Origin: Bacteroidota bacterium
Lineage (GTDB): Bacteria > Bacteroidota > Ignavibacteria > Kryptoniales > JAKASW01
Direction of reading: 5' to 3'
Length of the DNA: 32,418 bases
Assembly (NCBI GenBank): GCA_023381615.1
Contig: JAMCQL010000013.1
Location: 67,869-100,286 of the forward strand
Shown here: piece by piece, positions 15,766 to 23,691 of the stretch
Layout: each line of letters opens with the position of its first letter
How positions within the stretch are numbered: position 1 is the first letter of the stretch
Notes under the pieces: model-generated
Seen by the model: the letters and a program-made list of their open reading frames with translations, nothing else
Databases searched by the model: none
Told to the model about the DNA's origin: nothing
Position numbers and translations under genes: made by a program

Positions 15766-17142
15766 CTATTTCGGTGAGTTTTTCGCCTTTCCAAGCATTT
15801 CGGCAAGTTGTGATTGCGGCAATTTCAACGAAACCACCGCCTTGTCGACCGCTTCGGCTTTCGTCTTTCCCAATCCTTTCGCGTTCGCCGTAAGACTCCC
15901 AACGACACCTTGCGATTTGGAGTCGACTAGTTGAACCAGCATTGCAACATCCTGGACCACCATCGTTCCGCCCATTCCCTGCATGCTTCCTCCGTCGGTG
16001 GAACTCAGGTCAACTTTAATGGTAAAAGGTGCACCGCTTTGGAGAATCGCCCCGTTCTTCTGCAGAATATCAGCGAGCTTGTTCCGCAGACTCTTTTGAG
16101 CGGAGCTGCTCCCAACCCCCGTCAACTCGAGGTAACATCTCAACTCCGGCATTACTACACTGTAACTGAATGACACCGAAGTGTTTTGGTTTAAAGCTTT
16201 GCGTAATTCAGATCCAACTTTCGCAAGATCGACGCAAGCAACGACAGTTCCCTTTGAACCTTCTCTTAGCCCTTCGGCTTCAGATAGGAATTTGTAGGAA
16301 GCAAAACCTTTATCGCCTGTAAAGACTTTGTCAATCAGTTTACCTCCGACTTTGAAAGAGACCGGCAATCCTTTGAGCGCCTTCTCATCGCCGCCATCCC
16401 GCATGAAAGCCTGAACCACAAACGGTTCATTAAAAAGTTTTCCCAAATCCTGGGTCTGGTTGTCACCGGAAATTTTCTTCAAGAAGATTTTCTCCAGCAA
16501 GTTTTTCAAGCTCAAGTCAATCGACTCAGGCATTATCTCCTGCGGAACCTCATAATGAGTCTGCGAAAGCGCGTTGTAGAAAACCACTTTCGGAAACAGC
16601 GGCTCTATGAACGTGAGTTCGTCGAGATACTTGTTCACCGCCATTCCTATCTCGCCGGATTTCGAAAGCTCATCTGAGGACTGCAGTTTCGTTTTCGCAT
16701 CATTTACAATACCGTCGAGTTCCACTTTCAAGGTGTTTAGAAACGATTCCTTTTCCAAAACAGCAAGCGCGTAAGTTGTATTGTCATTCTTTGCAACATA
16801 AATCTCTGCAATCTCCAATCCGGTCAGCGGCATTGACTCGACAACGCTCTCTGTTCTGCTTTCAAGATTGGATGTTACGAGTTCGCTGTCTCCGATCCGC
16901 GAAGCTTTTTGCACGACGGAAAAGTCTGCGGAGACTGCGACTTTCAGTTGCGCCGCCACTTCACGGCGGGCAACCTGACGTGCCTGCTCAAGCGCGTTCG
17001 CATCGGTTCCAGCGGCGCTTCCTATCCCGACCCAATAAAATTCCGTCGGATAGTGAATATCTTTTCCTGCCGTCACCCACTTGGGAACCTGAGAAAAACT
17101 TTCCGCTGCGACCAACAGCAGCAGCAATATTAACTTTTTCAT
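15766..17142 (-). CDS. LPP20-like secreted envelope protein
   Basis: The 458-residue protein starts MKKLILLLLLVAAESFSQ, a signal peptide without a lipobox cysteine. Right after cleavage comes VPKWVTAGKDIHYPTEFYWV followed by GIGSA, then DANALEQARQVARREVAAQL with KVAV. This P-x-W ... Y-x-x-G-x-G ... A-x-x-x-A-x-x-x-A-x-x-x-L pattern is that of the LPP20 domain. The central region (VNKYLDELTFIEPLFPKVVF) resembles a helical linker. The C-terminal part (NKLADILQKNGAILQSG, ending with a repeat of the A-x-x-A-V-x-x-A helix) looks like a second copy of the same fold. The start is 3 nt from the stop of the upstream gene and follows GCGGAG, so the pair is coupled. Periplasmic location is inferred; function unknown. 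Confidence 0.75.
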   Translation of the reverse strand: MKKLILLLLLVAAESFSQVPKWVTAGKDIHYPTEFYWVGIGSAAGTDANALEQARQVARREVAAQLKVAVSADFSVVQKASRIGDSELVTSNLESRTESVVESMPLTGLEIAEIYVAKNDNTTYALAVLEKESFLNTLKVELDGIVNDAKTKLQSSDELSKSGEIGMAVNKYLDELTFIEPLFPKVVFYNALSQTHYEVPQEIMPESIDLSLKNLLEKIFLKKISGDNQTQDLGKLFNEPFVVQAFMRDGGDEKALKGLPVSFKVGGKLIDKVFTGDKGFASYKFLSEAEGLREGSKGTVVACVDLAKVGSELRKALNQNTSVSFSYSVVMPELRCYLELTGVGSSSAQKSLRNKLADILQKNGAILQSGAPFTIKVDLSSTDGGSMQGMGGTMVVQDVAMLVQLVDSKSQGVVGSLTANAKGLGKTKAEAVDKAVVSLKLPQSQLAEMLGKAKNSPK

Positions 17143-17145
17143 TTT

Positions 17146-18387
17146 CTACTCTCCGCTGTTTTCGATGCTCATAAGCATCAGCTTACGATTGAGATTAATT
17201 CTCTTGAGCTTTGCGCCGGCATCTTTCAAGTCTTTGTTCGAATCGAATGCCTTAGAAAGTTCACGGAAAAACCGCGAAGTGTTTTCGACATTTTTTTGCC
17301 AGACGATGTAATCAACCGTCTTTTCCGTTACGGCGATTTGCTTGCGCTGGTTTGTCAGTCCTTTCAGCACTTCGTCAACCGCATCTGAAATGACGTAAGG
17401 GTCTTCAAACTTTCCGGTTATTTTGAAAATCAATTTGTACTGCTGCCCGCGTGCAATATCGTCTTTCCAGTATGCGCTGATCCTGCTCAGCACTTTGTCG
17501 ACGGCGTCGTTCATTGCCTCTTCTATAACTGCCGCGTCCGAAACATTCGGACGTTCGGGACTGTAACCGGTTTCGGTGCCAAGAAGACGGGCAGTTGTCG
17601 TCTCATAAGCACGGCATCCTACGACGCCTTTTTTTCCGTATGTTCCCTGCTCTACCTGAACATTATAAGTGATGTACACGTCGGCGCCGATTGAAAGGGC
17701 GAGCTGGTACGCGATATCATCTTCGACTCCTTTCAAACCCGCTTGTGCTGATGAAAGCTCAGAAATGTTCTGCATTTGCTCCGGAACCTGAACGTCATAC
17801 TTGCGCGCCGTCAGAAAACTCTCAATCACTTCCGCTCCCTTTTTAACATTGGGGTCTTTCTGAAGGAGGTCAATCGGACTGGTGCCTTTTGGGGCTTCCG
17901 GCAAAACCATTATAAATGGATTCCCGATTGAAGCGGATAACCTTTCGCGCGAAGCTATTATCCCTTGACTTGCTAAGTCCTGTGTCAACTTCTCCTTGTT
18001 GATTCGAACGAGTTTATCCACCTTCACACCGTCTTTCGTTTTCACTCTTGCGATGACCTCATTTCCGAAAAAAGTTATGTATTGCTCGATATTCTTCGAA
18101 TCAAAAAAAGTTTGCTGAATTTCTTCAAACGAACTCTTTTCGCGCTGAGTCTGCAAAACCGGATCAGTCATATCGTAGAGGACAAAGTAGACCGCCGCCT
18201 TTTTCGCGTCCTGCTCAGCCGCGTCCACATTAGGACCGATTCCCGTTGCTTTAAGAGCGATTTCAGTCGGAGAATAAGTTTCAATAAAAGTGGCCTGTCT
18301 CGAGACCGGAAGATTTCCCTGCCCGAAGGCTGCGACAGGAATCGAGGATACAAATAGCAGCAGCACTCCAAAAATTTTCTTAATCAT
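17146..18387 (-). CDS. FlgT/DUF6175-like secreted protein
   Basis: I use ATG 18387 (413 residues): CGGAG lies about 9 nt upstream and translation gives signal peptide MIKKIFGVLLLFVSSIPVAA ending FGQ. The N-terminal domain (IALKATGIGPNVDAAEQDAK, KAAVYFVLYDMTD) has the G-x-G-x(6)-A-x-x-D-A-x-x-x-A pattern of FlgT-N/LPP20-type folds. The middle (NPFIMVLPEAP, GAEVIESFLTARKYDVQVP, ALSIGADVYITYNV, ETTTARLLGTETGY) resembles the TolB-N/CsgG-like module that also occurs in FlgT. The last ~120 residues (ARGQQYKLIFKITGKFEDPY, RISAYWKDD) may be another alpha/beta repeat. I recall the family name DUF6175 for similar proteins but could not check it. An open frame extends to 18438 without better support. 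Confidence 0.65.
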   Translation of the reverse strand: MIKKIFGVLLLFVSSIPVAAFGQGNLPVSRQATFIETYSPTEIALKATGIGPNVDAAEQDAKKAAVYFVLYDMTDPVLQTQREKSSFEEIQQTFFDSKNIEQYITFFGNEVIARVKTKDGVKVDKLVRINKEKLTQDLASQGIIASRERLSASIGNPFIMVLPEAPKGTSPIDLLQKDPNVKKGAEVIESFLTARKYDVQVPEQMQNISELSSAQAGLKGVEDDIAYQLALSIGADVYITYNVQVEQGTYGKKGVVGCRAYETTTARLLGTETGYSPERPNVSDAAVIEEAMNDAVDKVLSRISAYWKDDIARGQQYKLIFKITGKFEDPYVISDAVDEVLKGLTNQRKQIAVTEKTVDYIVWQKNVENTSRFFRELSKAFDSNKDLKDAGAKLKRINLNRKLMLMSIENSGE

Positions 18388-18443
18388 TTTCAAATCTCCG
18401 TTTATTTGGCAAAAAGCAAATGAGCTTCCCGCCTTCACAAATT

Positions 18444-20237
18444 TCAGTAATCAATATCTTTTGCGGACAAGAAAGCGAACGGGTCGACTGACAAACTTGG
18501 TAACGCATAAGAAAGTCCGATAGAGAATGAAGCGCCGGTGAAACTCAGATCCTTCACACCGCCAAAAAACGGATTCGAAGAAATCTGGTCGGTAATATCG
18601 AATTCTTTATCGTAGCCCTTGAACTTGACCGTGGCTCCGATGGGAGATATGCCGAATTTATATCCGGCATTGAGAGAAAAAGACCAATCGGGATTTAAAA
18701 GATATTCAAGCCCAAGATCGACTTTGACCCCGGGCGCATAGAACTTCATATTCTCAGGATAACCCGAGACGGCGCTGCTGGTGTATGTAAGATCTAGATA
18801 ATCGACTCCTCCCGCAGCTTCGAAATTAAAGTTCGCTCTGCCCGCCCAGAATTTTTTCATAATCCCCAAATACGCGCTGCCGACAAAAGGCGAGACACTC
18901 AAGCCGGACAATGCAAGCTCATCGACCGTTGCAACCGGAAACCCCATCGAAAGGTCGAGGTTTAAGAAAAGTTGTCTTGAGCGAAGCAGCTTAGCAAGGT
19001 TGTAGTTGAAATTCATGTCCACGCCAAAACCGGACTTTACATCTGACGAAAAGATGAAGCCGTGTCCGCCGTAAAAAGCATCATAGGATTCAGGCATGAC
19101 CCCGGTTTTACTTGCAACTATCAAAGCAAAAGAAGAGTAGCCTATTGCGGGCGCCGCGTAACGCGGAAGCGTCATAAAGAAAAACTTTGGCCTGAGAGTT
19201 ATGTCAATGCCAAGCTGCGGATGTTCCAAAAGAATAGTCCCGCGCTCAATATCTGAGCCGATGAATCTCCTCAGCCTCGAGACGCTGTTGGCATCGGCTC
19301 TGTTGTCCTGAACTTCCCAGACTCTATAAAATCCTATCTTGTGCGAGCTAATTTTTCCGCTATCGTCTTCTTGCTGCTCGACGACATCGTATCCGTCATC
19401 GAGAACAATCCCTTCCTTTGCGCCAAGAGCCGCGTCTGCGTATGATCCGTCAACGCTCAGCACTTCAGCGGACAACTGGAAGTCAGGGATCTTTTTCATT
19501 TCAACCGCAAGATTTCTTGCCCATGTGTTGACCGCCATGATTCTCGCATACTCATCGCCGGAGACACTTCTCTTCTTGAGCTGGTAAGAATCTTTTTCAT
19601 TCGCAGAAGCAGTTCCTTCTTGAATCGTGGAGACACCTTTCAGCCAGACGGCGCTCGCTTTATCTTGACCGCCGACGGCAATCCTGTACCAAAGAATGTA
19701 TCCTTTGATCGTGGCGTTGGCTCCTTTTTGCTCAAAGCTGGTGACAACAGGCAGATATAGATATGCCGAGTTCATCACTTTCAAAATATCATCACCAGTT
19801 AATCCTGATCCCTTCATCTTGTCTACCGCCGCGCGAGCAATGTCTTCTTCCTTGAGATTTCCTTTTGCGCGTTCCTCCGCCACGGCTGAAACAACTTGCG
19901 TGATTTTCGGAACCAAAGTCTCATCGAGTGCCGATGCGATGTTGGATGGACTTAGGTCTGTCTGATTTGCCTTTTGAACAAATCCCTCAACTGCAGATTG
20001 AGACAACTGGTTGTAATCGAATCTTGAAATCTTGATAAAATAGTCGAGCCGATTATTGATAATCCTGACCAGCTCATCGTCGTGCTCGCCCTTGAAAAGG
20101 ACAGCCCCAAGAGAAGTAACCGACTTCCTTTCATATTTTCTGTCCTGTGCGTGCAGATTGGAAATGACTAAAAGTACCGAGAATGCAAACGCCATCAATC
20201 TCAGTGATATAAGATTTCTGTTAAGTCCGGTATACAT
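18444..20237 (-). CDS. Large outer-membrane protein with N-terminal soluble region and C-terminal beta-barrel
   Basis: ATG 20237 is preferred (597 residues): AAAGGGAAACGGTT lies before it, and the signal peptide is RNLISLRLMAFAFSVLLVIS with NLHAQ. Residues ~10-290 after cleavage are soluble and mostly helical (FVQKANQTDLSPSNIASALD, EERAKGNLKEEDIARAAVDK), with an acidic patch VVEQQEDDSGK. From about residue 345 the pattern is alternating strands with aromatic girdles (GFGVDMNFNYNLAKL, LFLNLDLSMGF, LDLTYTSSAV, WSFSLNAGYKFGISPIGA, GASFSIGLSYALP), as in small outer-membrane barrels. I do not recognise a named family. It sits centrally in the LPP20-like cluster, so it could be the membrane anchor for the other four products; that is inference. 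Confidence 0.65.
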   Translation of the reverse strand: MYTGLNRNLISLRLMAFAFSVLLVISNLHAQDRKYERKSVTSLGAVLFKGEHDDELVRIINNRLDYFIKISRFDYNQLSQSAVEGFVQKANQTDLSPSNIASALDETLVPKITQVVSAVAEERAKGNLKEEDIARAAVDKMKGSGLTGDDILKVMNSAYLYLPVVTSFEQKGANATIKGYILWYRIAVGGQDKASAVWLKGVSTIQEGTASANEKDSYQLKKRSVSGDEYARIMAVNTWARNLAVEMKKIPDFQLSAEVLSVDGSYADAALGAKEGIVLDDGYDVVEQQEDDSGKISSHKIGFYRVWEVQDNRADANSVSRLRRFIGSDIERGTILLEHPQLGIDITLRPKFFFMTLPRYAAPAIGYSSFALIVASKTGVMPESYDAFYGGHGFIFSSDVKSGFGVDMNFNYNLAKLLRSRQLFLNLDLSMGFPVATVDELALSGLSVSPFVGSAYLGIMKKFWAGRANFNFEAAGGVDYLDLTYTSSAVSGYPENMKFYAPGVKVDLGLEYLLNPDWSFSLNAGYKFGISPIGATVKFKGYDKEFDITDQISSNPFFGGVKDLSFTGASFSIGLSYALPSLSVDPFAFLSAKDIDY

Positions 20238-20381
20238 AACCGTTTCCCTTTTTTTAAGTATTAGCCGCAAACCTATGAGATTTGAGATCCTAATTTTATA
20301 AATGCTACGAAATTCACGATTATCAGGAACAGGCCGCACACTTAGCGCATGCAAACAGCCTATTCGGAGACCCAGAAGAGA

Positions 20382-21134
20382 CTATTGTGCCGGCATTCGC
20401 GCCAAGACGTAATACAAATTTTTGCTGTTATCTTTCCAACGCTCAGCTATTTGGAAATGCCGAAGTTCAACAGATATTCCTTCGTTTCGAATCTCTTGCC
20501 CGGAGTTTTCATCGATCTTCTGAAGTGCTTGGGTAGATACACGAATATTAAATCCCAAATTCCTCCGTGCCATTTTTTCGGCGGTTTCCCAAGAGCTTGA
20601 TTCGTAGAAATAATTTGGTGAAACGCCAATGGCATAGATGTATCCTGGTTTCTCCGGCAAAGACTCGACCCATGAAGGAGCCTTTTGGGAAAATGATGCC
20701 ACAACCTTCATCGAATCTGCAAGAAGGCTGTCACCGTCTGCCGCGAGCGAGATCACGATTCCTTTTCCGTAAAACACATCCACTCGCTTTACATTAGAAG
20801 GAATTCCGGCGAGACGAGACGAATCGACGTCTTCGCTGTAATCATTTCCCATCCAATAAACGCCGGCTTCGGTTTCCCAGAAGGACTCGCCTCCTGACAA
20901 CTTCGTGTACGATTGCATTACTAAGTTCTTGTAAGCGTTGGAAAAAGCCTGAGAGGCAGAAGAGTCCTGATAAAAAGAAGGATTAGCGTATCCAACTGCC
21001 GCGCTGCGAAATTGAATATCTCCCTGTTCGATAAACCATCTCGGGTAAACTTGCGCATGAAGTTCGAGACTTGCGCCGAACAGTAACAAGGATCCCGCAG
21101 ACAGTAGAAAGACAACCATTTCTCTGCCTCTCAC
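20382..21134 (-). CDS. Secreted protein with two LPP20-like stretches
   Basis: The 250-residue protein has signal peptide VVFLLSAGSLLLFGASLELH ending AQ. Two related segments follow: YPRWFIEQGDIQFRSAAVGY with the helix SASQAFSNAYKNLVMQSYTK, and later APSWVESLPEKPGYIYAIGV with the helix SSWETAEKMARRNLGFNIRV. Both show P-x-W ... Y/A-x-G then a long amphipathic alanine-rich helix, the LPP20 pattern. The frame opens with GTG 21134 (MRGRE); an internal ATG at 21119 has AGAGG 7 nt upstream, but choosing it would remove the basic n-region, so I keep GTG with low certainty. It is 19 bp after the lipoprotein gene. Confidence 0.7.
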   Translation of the reverse strand: MRGREMVVFLLSAGSLLLFGASLELHAQVYPRWFIEQGDIQFRSAAVGYANPSFYQDSSASQAFSNAYKNLVMQSYTKLSGGESFWETEAGVYWMGNDYSEDVDSSRLAGIPSNVKRVDVFYGKGIVISLAADGDSLLADSMKVVASFSQKAPSWVESLPEKPGYIYAIGVSPNYFYESSSWETAEKMARRNLGFNIRVSTQALQKIDENSGQEIRNEGISVELRHFQIAERWKDNSKNLYYVLARMPAQ

Positions 21135-21153
21135 CTTAATGGCATTTTACTTT

Positions 21154-21729
21154 CTAATTGGGGCCTTGTTCCTTCTTGAACTTTTCGTACTTGTCGACTT
21201 CGTCATTCAATTCTTTGAAAGATTCAGAAGCTCTGAACCTCGTGTACATTTGGTCGTTCTTTTTAATCTGTTGCAGGAACGCCTGATTGGCTGCGCCAAT
21301 AGGATACTCAACCAGAACGTATGCTCTCCAAAGCTTTCCATCCCTAACCTGCTTTTGATATTTGATTCTGCTCCCGGAGAGTGTCGTAGAAACCACGGTC
21401 TTCTCGGCTTGAGTAAACATCTGAAGTAACTGTGCATCTTCTCCCGTGCCAGTTTCTTCTGTGAACTTTTTCTGCAAGCCTTGAAGTCTTGTCTCTATCT
21501 GCCTTCCGATTTCCGACCGTCCGCCGGTAACAGCTTTGTCGATCGCCAACTGAAGATCCTGAGAGACTTGAGTATTTGCCGCGTAAAGGAAATTCGGATC
21601 TTGCGGGACGTTCGTGAACCAATCGGGGACGTCACCGGTATCCGCCGACTGCATTGCCTGTTTAGATCCGCCGCATCCGGCAAGGACTACCGCAAAAAAT
21701 AGAACGAGTAATGAAGCTGCGTAACGCAT
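21154..21729 (-). CDS. Outer-membrane lipoprotein with LPP20-like domain
   Basis: The first gene of the cluster encodes 191 residues beginning MRYAASLLVLFFAVVLAGC. The lipobox LAGC at residues 16-19 predicts lipidation at C19, and the following GGSKQ lacks an aspartate at +2. The mature part has VPDWFTNVPQDPNFLYAANT, then the helix LQLAIDKAVTGGRSEIGRQI, a lysine/glutamate-rich middle and VRDGKLWRAYVLVEYPIGAA, together the usual LPP20-like order (P-D-W-F ... A-x-x-x-A ... LWRAYVLVEYP). The C-terminus is a charged helix (FKELNDEVDKYEKFKKEQ). An ideal ribosome site, AGGAGG, lies 6 nt before the ATG. It probably anchors the complex of LPP20-like partners in the outer membrane. Confidence 0.8.
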   Translation of the reverse strand: MRYAASLLVLFFAVVLAGCGGSKQAMQSADTGDVPDWFTNVPQDPNFLYAANTQVSQDLQLAIDKAVTGGRSEIGRQIETRLQGLQKKFTEETGTGEDAQLLQMFTQAEKTVVSTTLSGSRIKYQKQVRDGKLWRAYVLVEYPIGAANQAFLQQIKKNDQMYTRFRASESFKELNDEVDKYEKFKKEQGPN

Positions 21730-22148
21730 GACTAACCTCCTAATTTGTTTTCAGAGAACTATGGTTTTATTTGCGCAAAAATGCTGCCATCATTTCACAC
21801 ATCGAAGCACGATCGACTTAGTTATGACTTATAAACGAACTTCGAATTCAATATAAAAACATAGAGTGAACTTCTCAAGCATAGTAAACGACCATCGCCA
21901 TAGGCGGTGGCTTTCTTTCGACCCCCTCTTTTTCTCCCCCTTGACAAGGGGAAAACGTCCCGTCCCGACTTTGTCAGGAGGACAGTAGGGGCCAATAAAC
22001 CGGCAAAGCAATTTGTACATAACCACCGGAAAAGACGGTGGGCTTCCATGTCAGACTAAAAAGTATTACCTCAAATCCCACAAAAAGCTACGAACCATAA
22101 ATACATCTATTATACGATCAAATAATTGAAGCTACTGCCCTATTCTCT
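21730..22148. other. Repeat-filled gap upstream of the LPP20-like cluster
   Basis: The promoter of the lipoprotein gene should lie in the first ~100 bp, but no clear element is seen. Positions 21892-22041 hold a hairpin-bounded element described separately. Short minus-strand frames at 21822-22049 consist of translated repeat sequence and have no gene-like motif. Confidence 0.5.
21892..22041. mobile_element. Hairpin-bounded repeat element, possible IS200/IS605-type PATE/REP
   Basis: CCATCGCC-ATA-GGCGGTGG (21892-21910) forms an 8-bp stem (one G-T pair). CCACCG-GAAAAGA-CGGTGG (22023-22041) forms a second stem in the same orientation; both are followed by GGCTT(T)C or CTTTC. The interior has the palindrome CCCCTTGACAAGGGG (21937-21951) and no gene. 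Paired subterminal hairpins of this CCACCG/CGGTGG type resemble the ends recognised by IS200/IS605-like transposases and RAYT proteins. The assignment to that class is inference. Confidence 0.5.
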
Positions 22149-22216
22149 TCAGAATTTCACTCGCTCCACGATGATGTCCCGAAACATAGCCCAATCGCCC
22201 ATCAAGCTACAAAAAG

Positions 22217-22429
22217 GATATTTAAACGAGTTTACCCATTTTGATTACGATCGACAGGACCTCGTGGAAATCGACATAGGATCTAACTCAAGTTGTAAGA
22301 TAAGCCTACTAAGATCATCACGAATCAACCACCCCTTTATCCCCTCCTTGTCAAGGAGGGGACTAAGGGGAGGTCAAGACCAAATTCTCAAATCTCATGG
22401 CATTTTGGGTAAACTCGTCGATATTTAAA
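22217..22429. mobile_element. 193-bp MITE with 12-13-bp inverted ends and 10-bp target duplication
   Basis: The direct repeat GATATTTAAA occurs at 22217-22226 and 22420-22429. Between them the element begins CGAGTTTACCCA (22227-22238) and ends TGGGTAAACTCG (22406-22417) plus TC. It encodes nothing recognisable. Its interior carries a C-rich palindrome at 22332-22370. The flanking repeat belongs to the codons F-K-Y of the interrupted DUF962 gene, so the empty site can be rebuilt. Confidence 0.85.
22332..22370. repeat. Two-tier C/G-rich palindrome
   Basis: The inner stem CCCCTCCTTG-T-CAAGGAGGGG (22341-22361) is perfect. The outer stem CCCCTT (22332-22337) pairs with AAGGGG (22365-22370). The same design, with different bases, occurs at 24075-24119. 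It lies inside the MITE. Confidence 0.75.
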
Positions 22430-22733
22430 AACAGCCGGCTTGTTCTTTTCAAAGAAAAAATGCCCAACCCAAGCGAATCCATACCCGAATATTGGCATCG
22501 CGACAAGCCATCTCCAGTCAATTGACGACAGAAAAGCAAGAAAAGACACCAGCACAAAAGTACTTCCAATAAAATGAAGTCTTCGGCACCAAGTCGTACT
22601 ATGCTCGGATAGATAGAAAGGATAAAACTGCGAGAAATTTTCAAAATGTGCGCTCACCTGATTCTGTGGCCGACGGAAGAATTTACGAACGGAACTACAA
22701 CAAATCCAGCTTGAGAAGATGATCAAAAGGAAG

Positions 22734-22809
22734 TGGCGTCCCCAAGGGGATTTGAACCCCTGTTACCGCCGTGAAAGGGCGATGTCCTAGGCCACTAGAC
22801 GATGGGGAC
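22734..22809 (-). tRNA. tRNA-Glu (UUC)
   Basis: The minus strand gives a full 76-nt cloverleaf starting GTCCCCATCGTCTAGTGGCC. The acceptor is GTCCCCA/TGGGGAC, the anticodon loop CTTTCAC carries TTC, the T-arm is CAGGGGTTCAAATCCCCTT (with the loop TTCAAAT), the discriminator is G and CCA is encoded in the DNA (22736-22734). The broken DUF962 gene follows 7 bp later. Confidence 0.97.
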
Positions 22810-22820
22810 GAATGAATTTA

Positions 22821-22839
22821 AAATCGTAATTTTCGATTT
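22821..22839 (-). terminator. Weak hairpin downstream of the dienelactone hydrolase gene
   Basis: AAATCG (22821-22826) pairs with CGATTT (22834-22839); on the minus strand TTTAAATT follows. The stem is only 6 bp and A/T-rich, so it is a weak candidate for termination before tRNA-Glu. Confidence 0.3.
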
Positions 22840-22913
22840 ACAATTTGCGAAGTGCTCTCTTCGGCGATTAATTTAGAATTCGCCCGCTAAATTTCCAAAC
22901 AGGTTCGAAGTCG

Positions 22914-23666
22914 TTAATGCTTCAGATGTTTATCCAGAAATGCGTAGATATTCTTCCACGCGATCTCTGACTGCGCTTCATTGTAACCGAATGTGTTGTT
23001 CGGATTCATGAATGCATGGTCGACGCCGGGATAAATGTGCAATTCAACCTGCTTGCCATTTGCTTTCATGGCACTCGTAAATTCTTTTGCCATGTCCGGA
23101 GTGTAAGTCTTATCCTTTTCGGCAAAGTTGCATAGAACCGGACATCCGATCTTATCCACGGATGATTTCGAGGCGTCGACTTTTCCGTAATCAATTACAC
23201 AAGCCGCCAGTTTCGGAAGATTCACGGCAGCCTGGAATGAGTACGAGCCTCCCATGCACCAGCCGATGACGCCGATCTGGGACGAGTTCACGTTATCCAT
23301 GGTTGACAAATAACCGAAAGCGGATTTCAAATCCGTGACGGCACGTTCTTTCGGAACCGACATCATCAGCTTGTATGCTTCCTGCGGATTCGAAGTGAGT
23401 CCGCCGCGGTACAGATCGATCGCAAGTGCAACGTATCCTTTGCGAGCAAACTCTCGTGCGTTCTCTCGTATCCAATCCGTCAAGCCCCACCATTCATGAA
23501 TCACGATGAGCGCCGGATGCTTTCCGCCGCTGCTCGGCATTGCGAGATAGGCTGAGACGGTGTCAGAGCCGCTCGGATACCTGACGATCATGGTCCTTAT
23601 ACCCGCGGCATTAGCCAAAGAGCTGAACGCAAACACAGCAAATGCAAAGACAATAACCTTCCTCAT
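22914..23666 (-). CDS. Secreted dienelactone hydrolase family protein
   Basis: The alpha/beta-hydrolase has 250 residues with signal peptide MRKVIVFAFAVFAFSSLANA. After it come HPALIVIHEWWGLTDWIREN (oxyanion region), GYVALAIDLYRG, the nucleophile elbow GWCMGGSYS with C137, the acidic residue region CNFAEKDKTYTPD and the catalytic histidine in YPGVDHAFMNP. The Cys-Asp-His triad with GxCxGG is diagnostic of dienelactone hydrolases, which open lactone rings or cleave small esters. Cytoplasmic family members lack the signal peptide; export suggests a periplasmic esterase role. GGGAGGAG lies just before the ATG. It follows the glutaredoxin-like gene by 25 bp, perhaps on the same transcript. Confidence 0.9.
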   Translation of the reverse strand: MRKVIVFAFAVFAFSSLANAAGIRTMIVRYPSGSDTVSAYLAMPSSGGKHPALIVIHEWWGLTDWIRENAREFARKGYVALAIDLYRGGLTSNPQEAYKLMMSVPKERAVTDLKSAFGYLSTMDNVNSSQIGVIGWCMGGSYSFQAAVNLPKLAACVIDYGKVDASKSSVDKIGCPVLCNFAEKDKTYTPDMAKEFTSAMKANGKQVELHIYPGVDHAFMNPNNTFGYNEAQSEIAWKNIYAFLDKHLKH

Positions 23667-23691
23667 TTTTCTCCTCCCGGAGTTTTGTGTT

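Larger units (their letters stand above)
22149..22726 (-). pseudogene. DUF962/Mpo1-like membrane protein gene, disrupted by a MITE
   Basis: The first part (22726 down to 22420) encodes RRPQNQVSAHFENFSQFYPF, YLSEHSTTWCRRLHFIGS and IFGYGFAWVGHFFFEKNKPA ending VFKY. This is the DUF962 pattern: an H-R-R-LHF-x-G motif, then GYGFAWxGHFFFE. The frame then reads nonsense (RRVYPKCHEI) and stops at 22388. The missing end is found beyond the element: minus strand from 22226 gives FKYPFCSLMGDWAMFRDIIV with ERVKF and TGA (22151-22149), matching the usual FKYPLxSxxGDxxMxxD end. Removing the element and one copy of its duplicated target restores a continuous frame. Mpo1-like proteins are small membrane dioxygenases of fatty-acid alpha-oxidation in yeast. 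The start (TTG 22726, 7 bp after tRNA-Glu) is uncertain. The interrupted product lacks about 25 residues. Confidence 0.85.

Noticed and set aside
20268-20275. TAGGTTTG on the minus strand, matching the Bacteroidota -7 promoter element TAnnTTTG, upstream of the barrel gene
   Set aside because: No TTG-type -33 element is found at the right distance, so an internal promoter is not supported.
21822-22049. Minus-strand frames of 65-75 codons upstream of the lipoprotein gene
   Set aside because: They are translations of hairpin repeats (for example the CCCCTTGACAAGGGG palindrome) and have no start signal.
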